Below, piece after piece: positions 52,903-61,769 of a stretch of DNA of 64,000 nucleotides. Position 1 is the first letter of the stretch; the number at the start of each line of letters is the position of its first letter. The DNA is taken from contig JAFXUZ010000001.1 in assembly GCA_017524725.1 (NCBI GenBank), positions 37,786 through 101,785 on the forward strand, read 5' to 3'. The notes below the pieces were generated by a model. That model searched no databases and was not told the origin of the DNA. It was given only the letters and a program-made list of their open reading frames with translations. Source of the DNA: Clostridia bacterium. GTDB lineage: Bacteria > Bacillota > Clostridia > Christensenellales > Aristaeellaceae. The translations under genes and the position numbers were made by a program.

Positions 52903-54714
52903 TCACACACGGATGCCGTCCAGTTCCTCCGTAAGGCGGCATATCTCGTCGATGAGCGAACCGATGTAATCGATGGTGGCGTTAAGGGGAGCGTCGGTCG
53001 TGATGTCAAAGCCCGCAAGGCGCGCAAGGCCCACCGGATCCATGGTGCCGCCGGCGGAAAGGAAGTTTTTCCAGTCCCGTACGGCGCTCTCCCCCTCTTT
53101 TTCGATGCGCAGCATGGCCTGGGTGGCCACGGTTAGGCCGGCGCTGTATGTATAGGAATACAGGCCCATATAATAATGCGGCTGGCGCATCCACGTAAGC
53201 TCCGCGCCTTCCGGGATCTCGACCGCGTCCCCCCAAAAGAGCTCCAGGTTTTTGCGGAACAGGCCGCTGAGGATATCCGCGTTCACGCTGCCGCCGCCGT
53301 CGATGATGCGGTAGACCTCCCTCTGGTACCAGGCTTCCCTCAGGTGGGTCACAAAATTGTGGTAATACGTGTTGCTGACCACATTGGAAAGCACCCACCT
53401 GCGGAAGCGCTTATCCTTGCTTGTATGCGAAAGATGGCTGGCCAGCAGCAGTTCGTTCATGGTGGAGGGCGCTTCCACCAGGTACATGGACGGATCGTTA
53501 TCGTAATAGGACTGCGCCCTGTCCCCGTACATGGACTGGCCGGCATGCCCCAGTTCGTGGGCGAGGGTGAACACGTCGGACATACGGTCGTTCCAGTTGA
53601 GAAGGATAAATGAATTCCGCCGGTAAATGCCGGAGCAGAATCCGCCCGTGCTTTTGCCCACGTTCCTGGCAAAATCCACCCAGCGCTCCCGGTACGCCCG
53701 GTCGATCATATCCAGGTAATCCTCCCCGAGGATCGCAAGGCCTTCCCGGATCAGGCGGTGGGATTCCCCGATGGTCACCTTCGGGTCGTATCCCGGGTCC
53801 ACCGCCGTTTTGAGGTCCGCAAACGTCATTTTGTCCAGCCCGTGCTTTTTTTTGAGCAGCGTCGCGTAGCGGCGCATATGCGGGGCCAGGCGTTCGGTGA
53901 TCACATCGATCTGGCGGTCGTACATCTCCCGTGTCACCTTCTGTTCAAACAGCAGGCTGTCGAACACATCGGAAAAACCGCGCAGCTCCGACATGGTCTT
54001 TTCCTGGGTAACGCAGGCGTTATAGGCGGCCGCGGTGGTGTTTTTGTATTTTTTCAGGGTGTCGTAAAAGGCGCGGAACGCCGCGCGACGCACCTTAGCG
54101 TCCGATTCCAGTTCGTAATTGTCCTCAAACAGCGAATAGCCGAGGGGGTATTCCCTGCCGTCGACGGTGAAGGGATCAAACGCGATATCGGCAAGCTTCA
54201 TAGTGTTATAGATGGTGTAAGGCACGTTCATAGTCCTGCCGAGGGCCGCCAGGGTCCTTTCCGTTTCCGGGGACAGCATGTGCGCCTTTTTCGCCATCAG
54301 GTCCTGCAGGTATCTTTTGCAGCCGTGCGCTTTTTCCACCGCGGCCTTAAGTTCCCCATCCGGCGCCAGAAGGATCTGGCTGTCCACAAAAGCCATATCC
54401 CTCTGCATCCGCGTCATCTCATCGCTTACCTTTTCATCGCGTTCACGCAGTTTGTTGTCGGTATAGTCGGTCTCCACCGCCAGGCCGGAATAACTCCATA
54501 TCTTCGATATGTTTATCAGGATCGGTTCCATATCGTCCAGGCATTTTACGATCCTCTCCGCAGTATCCAGCTTTCCTGAATAGTTTTCGGAAAGCTTTTT
54601 TACCATGCCCTTTGTTTCTTCCAGCGCTTCCCACATCGTTTTTTCATCCGGATAGATCAGGGACAGGTCCCATGTTTCATTCACCGGCACGTCAGCACGC
54701 GCGCAAAGTTCCAT
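52903..54714 (-). CDS. pepF: Oligoendopeptidase F (M3B zinc peptidase)
   Basis: A 603-residue cytoplasmic metallopeptidase that trims short peptides. The zinc-binding HELGH is at 386-390 and the third ligand is E414 in YLVEAPSTMNE. The length equals the family norm. GAGG lies 7 bases before the ATG. A promoter (TTGTCC, 17 bp, TATAAT) is present at 54754-54782 and a small GCCC-TTTC-GGGC hairpin lies in the leader. The first codons, leader and promoter are repeated at 63606-63708. Confidence 0.95.
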   Translation of the reverse strand: MELCARADVPVNETWDLSLIYPDEKTMWEALEETKGMVKKLSENYSGKLDTAERIVKCLDDMEPILINISKIWSYSGLAVETDYTDNKLRERDEKVSDEMTRMQRDMAFVDSQILLAPDGELKAAVEKAHGCKRYLQDLMAKKAHMLSPETERTLAALGRTMNVPYTIYNTMKLADIAFDPFTVDGREYPLGYSLFEDNYELESDAKVRRAAFRAFYDTLKKYKNTTAAAYNACVTQEKTMSELRGFSDVFDSLLFEQKVTREMYDRQIDVITERLAPHMRRYATLLKKKHGLDKMTFADLKTAVDPGYDPKVTIGESHRLIREGLAILGEDYLDMIDRAYRERWVDFARNVGKSTGGFCSGIYRRNSFILLNWNDRMSDVFTLAHELGHAGQSMYGDRAQSYYDNDPSMYLVEAPSTMNELLLASHLSHTSKDKRFRRWVLSNVVSNTYYHNFVTHLREAWYQREVYRIIDGGGSVNADILSGLFRKNLELFWGDAVEIPEGAELTWMRQPHYYMGLYSYTYSAGLTVATQAMLRIEKEGESAVRDWKNFLSAGGTMDPVGLARLAGFDITTDAPLNATIDYIGSLIDEICRLTEELDGIRV

Positions 54715-54803
54715 ATCGGTTCCTCATTTCCGCCCGAAAGGGCTGTTTTATTCATTATAGACCGGATCCGAAGCAGGGACAAGCATTGTTTTTTATGTGA
54801 TCA
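54701..54803 (-). repeat. 103-bp direct repeat, left copy (pepF promoter and leader)
   Basis: This segment matches 63606-63708 at 97 of 103 positions without gaps. It contains the pepF promoter, leader hairpin, ribosome binding site and first codons. The match stops within the fifth codon on one side and shortly before the IS66 element on the other. Confidence 0.9.
54754..54782 (-). promoter_or_regulatory. pepF: pepF promoter
   Basis: On the minus strand TTGTCC (54782-54777), 17-bp spacer, TATAAT (54759-54754). It lies 40 bases before the start codon. Confidence 0.75.
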
Positions 54804-54862
54804 TATTTCGTAATACATATTGTTTATTCAGTAATGAACAACGTTTGCTTTTTCGTAAGCGA

Positions 54863-56563
54863 TCAATGTTCCACGGTTGAAGCCCTGAATGCCGTGAATA
54901 CCTCATCATCCCAGGGCATCAAATCGTCAACAGCAGCCTTAGGATCGGCGGCGAAACGATCCGGCAGCACCGTAAGCAGATATTTCAGGTAAGCCTCGGG
55001 GTTCAGACCGTTAGCTTTTGCGGTCTCCAGAACAGTAAAAACGATCACACTGGCGTTGGCACCGGCCTGGGTGTCGCAGAACAGCCAGTTCTTCCGGCCG
55101 ACCACAATCGGCCGGATGGCGTTCTCCACTTGGTTGTTGCTGATCTCGATCTCGCCGTGGTCGAGGAAAGCGCAAAGGTACTCCCGCTGGTTCAGGGAGT
55201 AGACAATGGCTTTCTTCAGCTTGCCGGCCGGGCGGAAGATGGATTCCAGCCAGGCATAGTACTCCTCAACAATGGGTTTGGAGAGGAGCTGGCGCTGCTC
55301 CCGGCGTTCGGCGTCCGGGAGCCCCTCAAGCTTTTGTTCCACCTCAAAGAGCCGGCTGCAATATTCCAAACCTTTCGCAGCCAGTGCATTTTCCCGGGTG
55401 GCGCCGTCCGGCATGGCCTCCACCCATTTTCGCCGGGCGTGAGCCCAGCAGCCTGCCCGGGTGGCTTTGTTCAGGATGTTGTAGCCGCTGTATCCATCCG
55501 AGACCACCACGCCGGCGTAGCCTCCCAGCACTTTCTCCGCACAAGCTCCCTTGCGGCTCTGCTCATAGCGGAAGTACCGGATTTGCCTTACCGCCTGCTT
55601 GGAGGAAGCGTAAGCCCAGATGCGGGATTCCGCTGTGGCCTCCCTGCCGGGCTCCTTGTTCACCTGCAGCACGGTCTCATCCGCGTGGATCACCGCCTGC
55701 CGGAGCAGTTCGGCCAGGAAGGCATCGCTGAAGGGCTTCAGGTAGGTCTCGCCGGTCCGGATCACCCAGTTCGACATGGTGTTCCGCCTGAGTTCAACCC
55801 CAAGCCGCTTCCACATCTGTTCCTGCCGGTACAGCGGAAGACCGTCAGCAAACTTCTTCACCATGATGTCCGTGACGACTGAGGACGAGGCATAGCTGTG
55901 CTCAAGCAGCGGCGCGGGCACATGCGGACGGCGAATGTCAGCGCAGCCCGTCTCCTCTTCCGCTTTCGGATCGGCGTAGGTTTTGATGAAGATCTTCCGG
56001 ATATATGCCCTGGATGGCTCACGGATGAGCTCAGACCGTACCAGATCCACCCCGATATACTTCAGAGGACGGCCATCCGCCGTGAACTTCTGTTCTTCCG
56101 GGAGATCGATGGTTTCAACCTTCTCTTCCAGATTCGCGGCGAACTCCTCCATGGTGCGCTTCGCCTTGCGGGTGTGCGCCGTCACCCGGACAGTCTGCTT
56201 CTCTTCGGCAGCCGTTTCTTTCTCGGCCTTCTCCGTGATCCCGTCTCCGGCCTGGTCGAACATGCTCATCTGCCCGTCGCAGAGGATATATGCCCGCTTC
56301 TCGCTGCTCTGTCCGAAGCGTGCCCGATTCAGGTTCAGGATGATCTCGATCTTCTCCGCGATGATCCGGTCTTTTTCCTCAATGGTGGCGGTGAGCCGAT
56401 CTACCGTGGCCTGCAGGGCAGATATCTGCCCCATGAGCATGTCCACAACTGCTTTCGGAACCATCTCTTCCGCCACACTGCTCACCGTCCTTTCCGCAAG
56501 GTTTCTATACCTGTAAGATTCGACAGTGAGTCCGGAAATCCTTTTGGTACATTGTATTTCCAA
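54863..56563 (-). CDS. tnpC: IS66 transposase TnpC (DDE)
   Basis: A 566-residue transposase. An N-terminal coiled coil (ALQATVDRLTATIEEKDRI) and zinc-finger-like region precede the catalytic core. Acidic residues appear in VIHADETVLQ, VVSDGYSGYN and the NNQVENAIRP motif. The start is uncertain: TTG at 56563 has no clear ribosome binding site and internal GTG codons near 56480 are alternatives. It lies 9 bases after tnpB and 8 bases from the right end of the element. Confidence 0.92.
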   Translation of the reverse strand: MEIQCTKRISGLTVESYRYRNLAERTVSSVAEEMVPKAVVDMLMGQISALQATVDRLTATIEEKDRIIAEKIEIILNLNRARFGQSSEKRAYILCDGQMSMFDQAGDGITEKAEKETAAEEKQTVRVTAHTRKAKRTMEEFAANLEEKVETIDLPEEQKFTADGRPLKYIGVDLVRSELIREPSRAYIRKIFIKTYADPKAEEETGCADIRRPHVPAPLLEHSYASSSVVTDIMVKKFADGLPLYRQEQMWKRLGVELRRNTMSNWVIRTGETYLKPFSDAFLAELLRQAVIHADETVLQVNKEPGREATAESRIWAYASSKQAVRQIRYFRYEQSRKGACAEKVLGGYAGVVVSDGYSGYNILNKATRAGCWAHARRKWVEAMPDGATRENALAAKGLEYCSRLFEVEQKLEGLPDAERREQRQLLSKPIVEEYYAWLESIFRPAGKLKKAIVYSLNQREYLCAFLDHGEIEISNNQVENAIRPIVVGRKNWLFCDTQAGANASVIVFTVLETAKANGLNPEAYLKYLLTVLPDRFAADPKAAVDDLMPWDDEVFTAFRASTVEH

Positions 56564-56572
56564 TGTTTTTGG

Positions 56573-56926
56573 TCAGCAGACGGTTCCCGGCTTTCCCGGC
56601 TCGAAAGCCTTCTTCTGGACGATTGACAATCCTTCCATGAGCCAACGGAACTCCTGCTTTGTCAGCAGTTTCAGCTCCTGCTCATTTCGCGGCCACTGGA
56701 ACCGTTTCTCCGCCAGACGCTTGTACAGCAGCACATACCCCGTACCGTCCCAATACAGCGCCTTGATTCGATCCGCCCGATGTCCGCAAAACAGGAAGAT
56801 CGAAGTCTCGTTCAGCTTCTTTCCGAATTGCAGTTCAACCACAGCTGTCAGCCCGTCGATCTGTTTTCGCATGTCGGTGTACCCGCAGGCGATGTAGTAG
56901 TTCTGCACCCGGCCGTAGTCAAGCAT
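56573..56926 (-). CDS. tnpB: IS66 accessory protein TnpB
   Basis: A 117-residue protein of the IS66 Orf2 family with the landmark YIACGYTDMRKQIDGLTAVV and LFCGHRADRIKALYWDGTG. It is required for transposition in studied IS66 members. It overlaps tnpA by 8 bases. Confidence 0.93.
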   Translation of the reverse strand: MLDYGRVQNYYIACGYTDMRKQIDGLTAVVELQFGKKLNETSIFLFCGHRADRIKALYWDGTGYVLLYKRLAEKRFQWPRNEQELKLLTKQEFRWLMEGLSIVQKKAFEPGKPGTVC

Positions 56927-57281
56927 GGCGGTTCAGCGCCTTCACCAGGTCGGCAACTGCCTCCGCACTGCTCCCGGCAGGCAGGGCGATGACGCTTTCG
57001 CCATGGCGAATGGTAATGCCTGTACCGGGATTTTCCGCATCACGACTGGACAGCATTTCAGGATTGACTCGCATCAGGAGTCCGGCCTGCGCAGGTGCCG
57101 GGATGGAGAGTTGCTGAGTCGCCTCTGTTACAAACCTCTTTTCCCAGTAATAGTAAGTCTTGCTCGCGATCCCCTGTTGAGCGCACCATGCCTTGACCGT
57201 CATTCCGCTGGAGCGGCATTCCGCAATCTTCGTTGACCATTCCTGCAGCAATGCCGCGTGTTTCATTGCCTGTACTCCCAT
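56919..57281 (-). CDS. tnpA: IS66 DNA-binding protein TnpA
   Basis: A 120-residue protein with an N-terminal helix-turn-helix (CRSSGMTVKAWCAQQGIASKTYYYWEK region at about 17-43). GGAGG lies 6 bases before the ATG. The C-terminal part has ITIRHGESVIALPAG, typical of IS66 TnpA. Confidence 0.9.
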   Translation of the reverse strand: MGVQAMKHAALLQEWSTKIAECRSSGMTVKAWCAQQGIASKTYYYWEKRFVTEATQQLSIPAPAQAGLLMRVNPEMLSSRDAENPGTGITIRHGESVIALPAGSSAEAVADLVKALNRHA

Positions 57282-57306
57282 TGTCTGCCTCCGTGTCTGA
57301 TGTTTT

Positions 57307-57333
57307 CTAATGGATTCTATTAGAATCGCTTAG
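57307..57333 (-). repeat. Imperfect palindrome inside the IS66 left region
   Basis: CTAATGGATTCTA pairs with TAGAATCGCTTAG (two mismatches) upstream of tnpA. The minus-strand reading (GAGTCTAAGCGATTCT then AGAATCCATTAGA) closely resembles the palindrome at 63780-63814. Confidence 0.5.
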
Positions 57334-57386
57334 ACTCATTGTCTCATACCGTGGCAGATCTTTCGAGGTGTGGGTTTATTGACCGG

Positions 57387-58414
57387 TTACGCTTTTTCTG
57401 GCCATAGTTTCCTGAAGGCTTGATTCAATGCATATAGAATAAAAAATATTAGATTACTACTGCTATGCAAGAACAAAACTGATAATCTCATGTAATTAGG
57501 CCATGAGCTATAACCGAATAAAGGTATGTTATCTTTCACAAAAGTTAGTAACTCATTGATTTTGTTAATATACTCCTGCTTCTCCTCAACTTTGCATCCA
57601 TACCACCAGCGCCAGACTTTGTAGATTCCATAAACCGCGAAAAGCGATAATTTATCTTTTTTTCCTTTGTACAGTTCCGGATACTCATTTCTGAAATAGT
57701 AATAGCGATCGAGCCTCGCGTCAGCATAATCCATCAGATTCTTGACTGTGTAGTTCTTTGTGATGCTCCCCGAACGGATACGGTAGTGATATAACACTTC
57801 CGATTTTATTGCCACAGATTTTGCCTTATCAATGATTCTATGCATAACTGCGACATCTTCGTAATTCTTACTCTCCGGGAAAAGAACACCATTTATTCTG
57901 CTTTTCTGAAGCAATTCCTTGCTATATAGTTTGTTCCAAACGTTATTATTTATCCTCCCATCTATCAATGATGTTAGAGAATAATTGTGGTCACAAACCA
58001 TTTCCACCGGTTTCCATTCTGCTATCTTTTTATCCGAATTCACATCATAACCACACACAATAATATCAAATTTGGCTTCTTGTATTTTTGTAAACAATAC
58101 CTCATACATTTCCGGATCAATCCAGTCATCAGAATCTATGAATCCAATATAATCACCTTTTGCATAATTTAGACCGTAATTACGTGCAGCAGATAAACCA
58201 TGGTTTTCCGTGTGAAATACTTTTACCCGACCATCTTTTTTTCATATTCATCACAAAGCTGCCCGCATCTATCAGGAGAACCATCATCAACAAGCAAAAT
58301 TTCAAGATCAGTATATGTCTGCGAAAGAATACTTTCCAAACATCGGTTAAGATAAGGCTCGACTCTATATACTGGCACAATAACGCTTATCATATTCTTC
58401 GCTAATCCTAACAA
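57387..58414 (-). pseudogene. Family 2 glycosyltransferase, frameshifted and 3'-disrupted
   Basis: The N-terminal piece (58414-58223) begins ISVIVPVYRVEPYLNRCLES and has VDDGSPDRCG; it stops at MVG. The next frame continues with FHTENHGLSAARNYGL, IDSDDWIDPEMYE and the rest of a GT-A transferase. The break lies at a run of seven T on the plus strand (58236-58242, A7 in the coding strand). Adding one A restores one reading frame of about 340 residues. At the other end IS66 replaces the last five residues; without the insertion the protein would continue WPEKANVVHY. It probably took part in making the rhamnose-containing surface polysaccharide and is now likely inactive unless slippage restores the frame. 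Confidence 0.82.
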
Positions 58415-58444
58415 GATAATCCCTGTTTCTACTTTGATGAAATT

Positions 58445-58480
58445 GAGTCTATCGAATCCTTTTTAGGTTCCATTAAACTC
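58445..58480. repeat. Imperfect palindrome upstream of the broken glycosyltransferase
   Basis: GAGTCTATCGAATCC, spacer TTTTTA, GGTTCCATTAAACTC. It is a weaker relative of the elements at 57307 and 63780. It lies in the 150-base gap between the glycosyltransferase and the VanZ-like gene, which holds nothing else recognisable. Confidence 0.45.
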
Positions 58481-58563
58481 ATCGTACTGTCTTTACTTTT
58501 CCAGAACGGTGCGTGATTTTTTTGAGCGGTTACAATAGTTTTTGGACGGCCCTTTAGGGGCTC

Positions 58564-59067
58564 CTATATGATCACCTTATCATCCACAACCAAGGAGGAT
58601 ATGGAAAACTGGAATTGCTCCGTTATCCACGTGGATATATTACTCTTCGCCGCAGATACCGCGACCATGATGCATCCCATCAAGCCAGCGGCTATCATTA
58701 TCCACGCCATCAATCTTTGCTTATCAACTTTACAGAGCAAGCGATAGATTAGCAAACCGACAGCAGCACCACACACATTGCTAATCAGATCATCCACATC
58801 AAGTATCCCTCTGTAAGTGAGAAACTGAATCAACTCTACACACAATGATATGCCAAGTGAAATGACTAAGGTAAAGCAAGGAAATGTAAAGTTCGCCAAA
58901 AAGTAACCAACTGGGACAAAAAGAACTATGTTGAGCAAGATTTGACGAGTATGCTCGTGAGAAGTATAGCTCCATAGTGGAATCAAGTGTATTGTCCGGC
59001 ATAAAGTCGGAAAGCGAGAGAACACTGTAATAAATAGAACACAAAAAAGACTGATAGTAATGGCCAC
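58564..59067 (-). CDS. VanZ-family membrane protein
   Basis: A 167-residue protein with four to five membrane helices and the VanZ-like pattern RQILLNIVLFVPVGYFLAN and GISLCVELIQFLTYRGILDVDDLISN (landmarks near 43-100). VanZ proteins affect sensitivity to cell-wall antibiotics; their biochemical role is unsettled. The start is GTG with AAGGGAAGG upstream. It lies 40 bases below rmlA in the polysaccharide island. Confidence 0.87.
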   Translation of the reverse strand: MAITISLFCVLFITVFSRFPTLCRTIHLIPLWSYTSHEHTRQILLNIVLFVPVGYFLANFTFPCFTLVISLGISLCVELIQFLTYRGILDVDDLISNVCGAAVGLLIYRLLCKVDKQRLMAWIMIAAGLMGCIMVAVSAAKSNISTWITEQFQFSISSLVVDDKVII

Positions 59068-59107
59068 TATTTGCCTTCCCTTATTAACCGTCTTCCTCGT
59101 CTCCTCA

Positions 59108-59995
59108 TCAGTACTTGATTTTTCCCTCTACAACAGCTTTTAGATGCTCACCGTATGGCGATTTCCCGTACAATGCTGCACTTTCCTTCAGTTTTTCTTT
59201 ATCTATGAACCCATTTATATACGCGATCTCCTCCGGTGCGCTGATTACGATTCCCTGCCGGGATTGAATCGTCTCTACAAAGTTTGCTGCCTGCAGCAGG
59301 CTGCTCATAGTGCCCGTGTCCAACCAAGCAAACCCACGTCCAAGGAGCTGAACATCAAGAAGTCCATCGTTCAGATACATCTCGTTGAGAGTTGTAATCT
59401 CCAGTTCACCTCTTGCACTCGGCTGGACCTTTTTTGCTCTCTCGCTCACTCCAGCCGGATAGAAGTACAATCCTGTTACCGCATAGTTGCTCTTCGGATA
59501 ATTCGGCTTCTCCTCGATGCTTAATGCCTTACCGTCATCATCAAACGCGACTACGCCAAACCGCTCCGGATCGGGAACATAGTAACCGAACACTGTCGCG
59601 CGTCCGTTCTCCTCAGCATCCTTCACAGCTGCTTTCAGTAGCGTCCTGAAACCATTGCCATAGAAGATGTTGTCTCCGAGCACCATCGCTCCGGCTTCTC
59701 CACCGAGGAAATCCTCGCCGAGGATAAATGCCTGTGCAAGACCATCCGGACTGGGCTGCACCTTATAGCTCAGGCTGATCCCGAACTGACTACCATCGCC
59801 AAGGAGATCTTCAAATCTCGGTGTATCTGTAGGCGTGCTGATGATCAGGATATCCTTAATGCCTGCCAGCATGAGAGTGCTGAGCGGGTAATAGATCATC
59901 GGCTTATCATAAATCGGAAGGAGTTGCTTCGAAGTTACCTTTGTGAGCGGATAAAGCCGCGTGCCTGACCCGCCTGCTAATACGATACCTTTCAT
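59108..59995 (-). CDS. rmlA: Glucose-1-phosphate thymidylyltransferase
   Basis: A 295-residue enzyme that joins dTTP and glucose-1-phosphate, the first step to dTDP-L-rhamnose. The signature [11 protein letters not shown] is at 8-18, followed by [22 protein letters not shown] 6 bases before the ATG at 59995 sets the start; further upstream ATGs fall inside rmlC. It is 13 bases after rmlC. Confidence 0.96.
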   Translation of the reverse strand: MKGIVLAGGSGTRLYPLTKVTSKQLLPIYDKPMIYYPLSTLMLAGIKDILIISTPTDTPRFEDLLGDGSQFGISLSYKVQPSPDGLAQAFILGEDFLGGEAGAMVLGDNIFYGNGFRTLLKAAVKDAEENGRATVFGYYVPDPERFGVVAFDDDGKALSIEEKPNYPKSNYAVTGLYFYPAGVSERAKKVQPSARGELEITTLNEMYLNDGLLDVQLLGRGFAWLDTGTMSSLLQAANFVETIQSRQGIVISAPEEIAYINGFIDKEKLKESAALYGKSPYGEHLKAVVEGKIKY

Positions 59996-60008
59996 CTTCG
60001 GCCTCCGA

Positions 60009-60575
60009 TCATAAATACTTCTCAGCCCATTCAAAGCTTTGAGCTTTGAATCCTGGGTGCTTGCCATCTTTTTCACTTGTTTTATATGGTACATCCAACA
60101 CTGGCCATTGTACATTTATATCCGGATCGTTCCAGGGGATTCCCCCTTCAGAAGAAGGATCATATACATCTGAACACTTATAAACGAATTCAGCCGTGTC
60201 AGAAAGGACAAGGAATCCATGCGCAAATCCCGGAGGAACAAAGAACATATTCTTCTTCTCGGAACTCAGCGTCACTCCTACCCATTGTCCAAAGGTCTCA
60301 CTCCCCGGTCTCACATCAACAGCTACATCAAAGACTTCACCATGAGTGACGCGGACCAGTTTTCCTTGGGTATGCTTTTTCTGGAAGTGAAGTCCACGCA
60401 GGACACCTTTTGTACTGGAGCTCTCGTTGTCTTGGACGAACTCCCCTTTGATACCAGCAGCTTCAAACTGCTCTTTCTTATAGGTCTCCATGAAGTAACC
60501 GCGATTATCTCCAAACACCTGCGGCGTAATCACGAATACTCCTTTGATCGCTTGTTCCTCAAATGTAAATGCCAT
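60009..60575 (-). CDS. rmlC: dTDP-4-dehydrorhamnose 3,5-epimerase
   Basis: A 188-residue cupin enzyme that epimerises the 4-keto sugar at C3 and C5. LRGLHFQ carries the catalytic His and [18 protein letters not shown] and [12 protein letters not shown] are family motifs. It belongs to the rml operon between rmlD and rmlA. Confidence 0.96.
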   Translation of the reverse strand: MAFTFEEQAIKGVFVITPQVFGDNRGYFMETYKKEQFEAAGIKGEFVQDNESSSTKGVLRGLHFQKKHTQGKLVRVTHGEVFDVAVDVRPGSETFGQWVGVTLSSEKKNMFFVPPGFAHGFLVLSDTAEFVYKCSDVYDPSSEGGIPWNDPDINVQWPVLDVPYKTSEKDGKHPGFKAQSFEWAEKYL

Positions 60576-60654
60576 CTTGTTTCTTTCCTTTCGAGCATGC
60601 GCTCGTGAGATGTTATATCCGTGCTATGGTACAACCCAGAGCATAAGTCACTGA

Positions 60655-61581
60655 TTATAGCTTCGCCTCAGCCAGATACCTTTTGACTGCGTCCTTCCAG
60701 TCAGGCAGCGGCTTGAAACCGTTCTCCACTAGCTTTGACTTGTCAAGCCGGGAATTAAACGGTCTTGCTGCTTTGCTTAAGCCGTATTCCGCTGTTGTCA
60801 CTCGAACAACTTTCACGTCCATACCTGCTGCACGGTAAGCTTCCTCTGCCAAGTCCGCCCAACTTATGAACTCACCAGGCAATGATTCGCTATTAGTGGC
60901 GTGGTAGTAGCCGTACTTATCAGTTTCGATCATGTCCACGAGGAGTCGTGTTAGATCGTATGTATAAGTCGGTGTGCCGATCTGGTCATCGACCACACGA
61001 ACGGTATCGTGTGTCTTGCCAACATTGATCATCGTTTTGATGAAGTTCTTACCGTTCAGGCCGAAGACCCAGGCAATTCGAACAATGAAATATTTGTCCA
61101 GCGTAGAGCTTACAGCCAGTTCACCGGCAAGCTTACTGCTGCCATAGACATTCAGAGGAGCATAGTTCTTATCATCCGGCTTCCAAGGACGCTGACCTTG
61201 ACCATCGAAAACGTAATCTGTGGAGATATAGACCATCTTTGCATCCACAGCTTTCGCCGCTTCTGCAATATACTGGGTTCCGAGATGGTTGATTGTGTCG
61301 ACCTTAGCCTGGTTCTCTTCATCCTCTGCCGCATCCACAGCAGTCCATGCCGCACAGTGGATGATAACGTCCGGACGCAGGTCTTCAATCGTGCTCTTCA
61401 CTGCATCCTGGTTGGTTATATCCAATTGTACATAGGGAACCGTGACCACCGGCGTCCCGTCATTCACACCTGCATATGATTGTTGTATGTCCGAACCGAC
61501 AGCTTCGTGCCCGCGTGTTACTAATTCATTCACGCAGTCATGACCCAACTGTCCGCCGACGCCTGTAACGAATACTTTCAT
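60655..61581 (-). CDS. rmlD: dTDP-4-dehydrorhamnose reductase
   Basis: A 308-residue short-chain reductase that forms dTDP-L-rhamnose using NAD(P)H. The Rossmann motif GVGGQLGHD is at 6-14 and the catalytic YGSSK is present, preceded by STDYVFDG. The start is set at ATG 61581 by comparison with the family, but the frame stays open upstream through a duplicated N-terminus (61582-61692). The ribosome binding site is weak, so a longer product carrying two Rossmann starts is possible. Confidence 0.93.
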   Translation of the reverse strand: MKVFVTGVGGQLGHDCVNELVTRGHEAVGSDIQQSYAGVNDGTPVVTVPYVQLDITNQDAVKSTIEDLRPDVIIHCAAWTAVDAAEDEENQAKVDTINHLGTQYIAEAAKAVDAKMVYISTDYVFDGQGQRPWKPDDKNYAPLNVYGSSKLAGELAVSSTLDKYFIVRIAWVFGLNGKNFIKTMINVGKTHDTVRVVDDQIGTPTYTYDLTRLLVDMIETDKYGYYHATNSESLPGEFISWADLAEEAYRAAGMDVKVVRVTTAEYGLSKAARPFNSRLDKSKLVENGFKPLPDWKDAVKRYLAEAKL

Positions 61582-61692
61582 ATCATCACCCGCTCGGCCA
61601 CCAGATCCAATAACCTGATAGCCTCGTTTTACCAGCTCAATCATCACATCATGACCAAGCTGGCCTGTCACCCCTGTTACAAAAATTTCAAT
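61582..61692 (-). pseudogene. Duplicated 5' fragment of rmlD, in frame with rmlD
   Basis: The 37 codons directly before rmlD read IEIFVTGVTGQLGHD and ELVKRGYQVIGS, a second copy of the enzyme's own N-terminus (MKVFVTGVGGQLGHD, ELVTRGHEAVGS). The first codon is ATT where ATG is expected. It looks like the leftover of a second rmlD copy or a partial tandem duplication after divergence. Confidence 0.8.
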
Positions 61693-61769
61693 AGTACCTA
61701 GCCTTGGATCGGCTCCTTGTTACATGTTTCCCGCATCGTTGTTCATCGATATTAATTCAGGTGGTGTGG

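Larger units (their letters stand above)
54855..57390 (-). mobile_element. IS66-family insertion sequence, complete
   Basis: A 2,536-bp element with three transposition genes. Its ends are imperfect inverted repeats: GTAAGCGATCAATGTTCC on the plus strand at 54855 and GTAACCGGTCAATAAACC on the minus strand from 57390, matching at 13 of 18 positions. It is flanked by a perfect 8-bp target duplication, GCTTTTTC at 54847-54854 and 57391-57398, the length expected for IS66. All three reading frames are open. It interrupts the 3' end of the glycosyltransferase gene. Confidence 0.95.
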
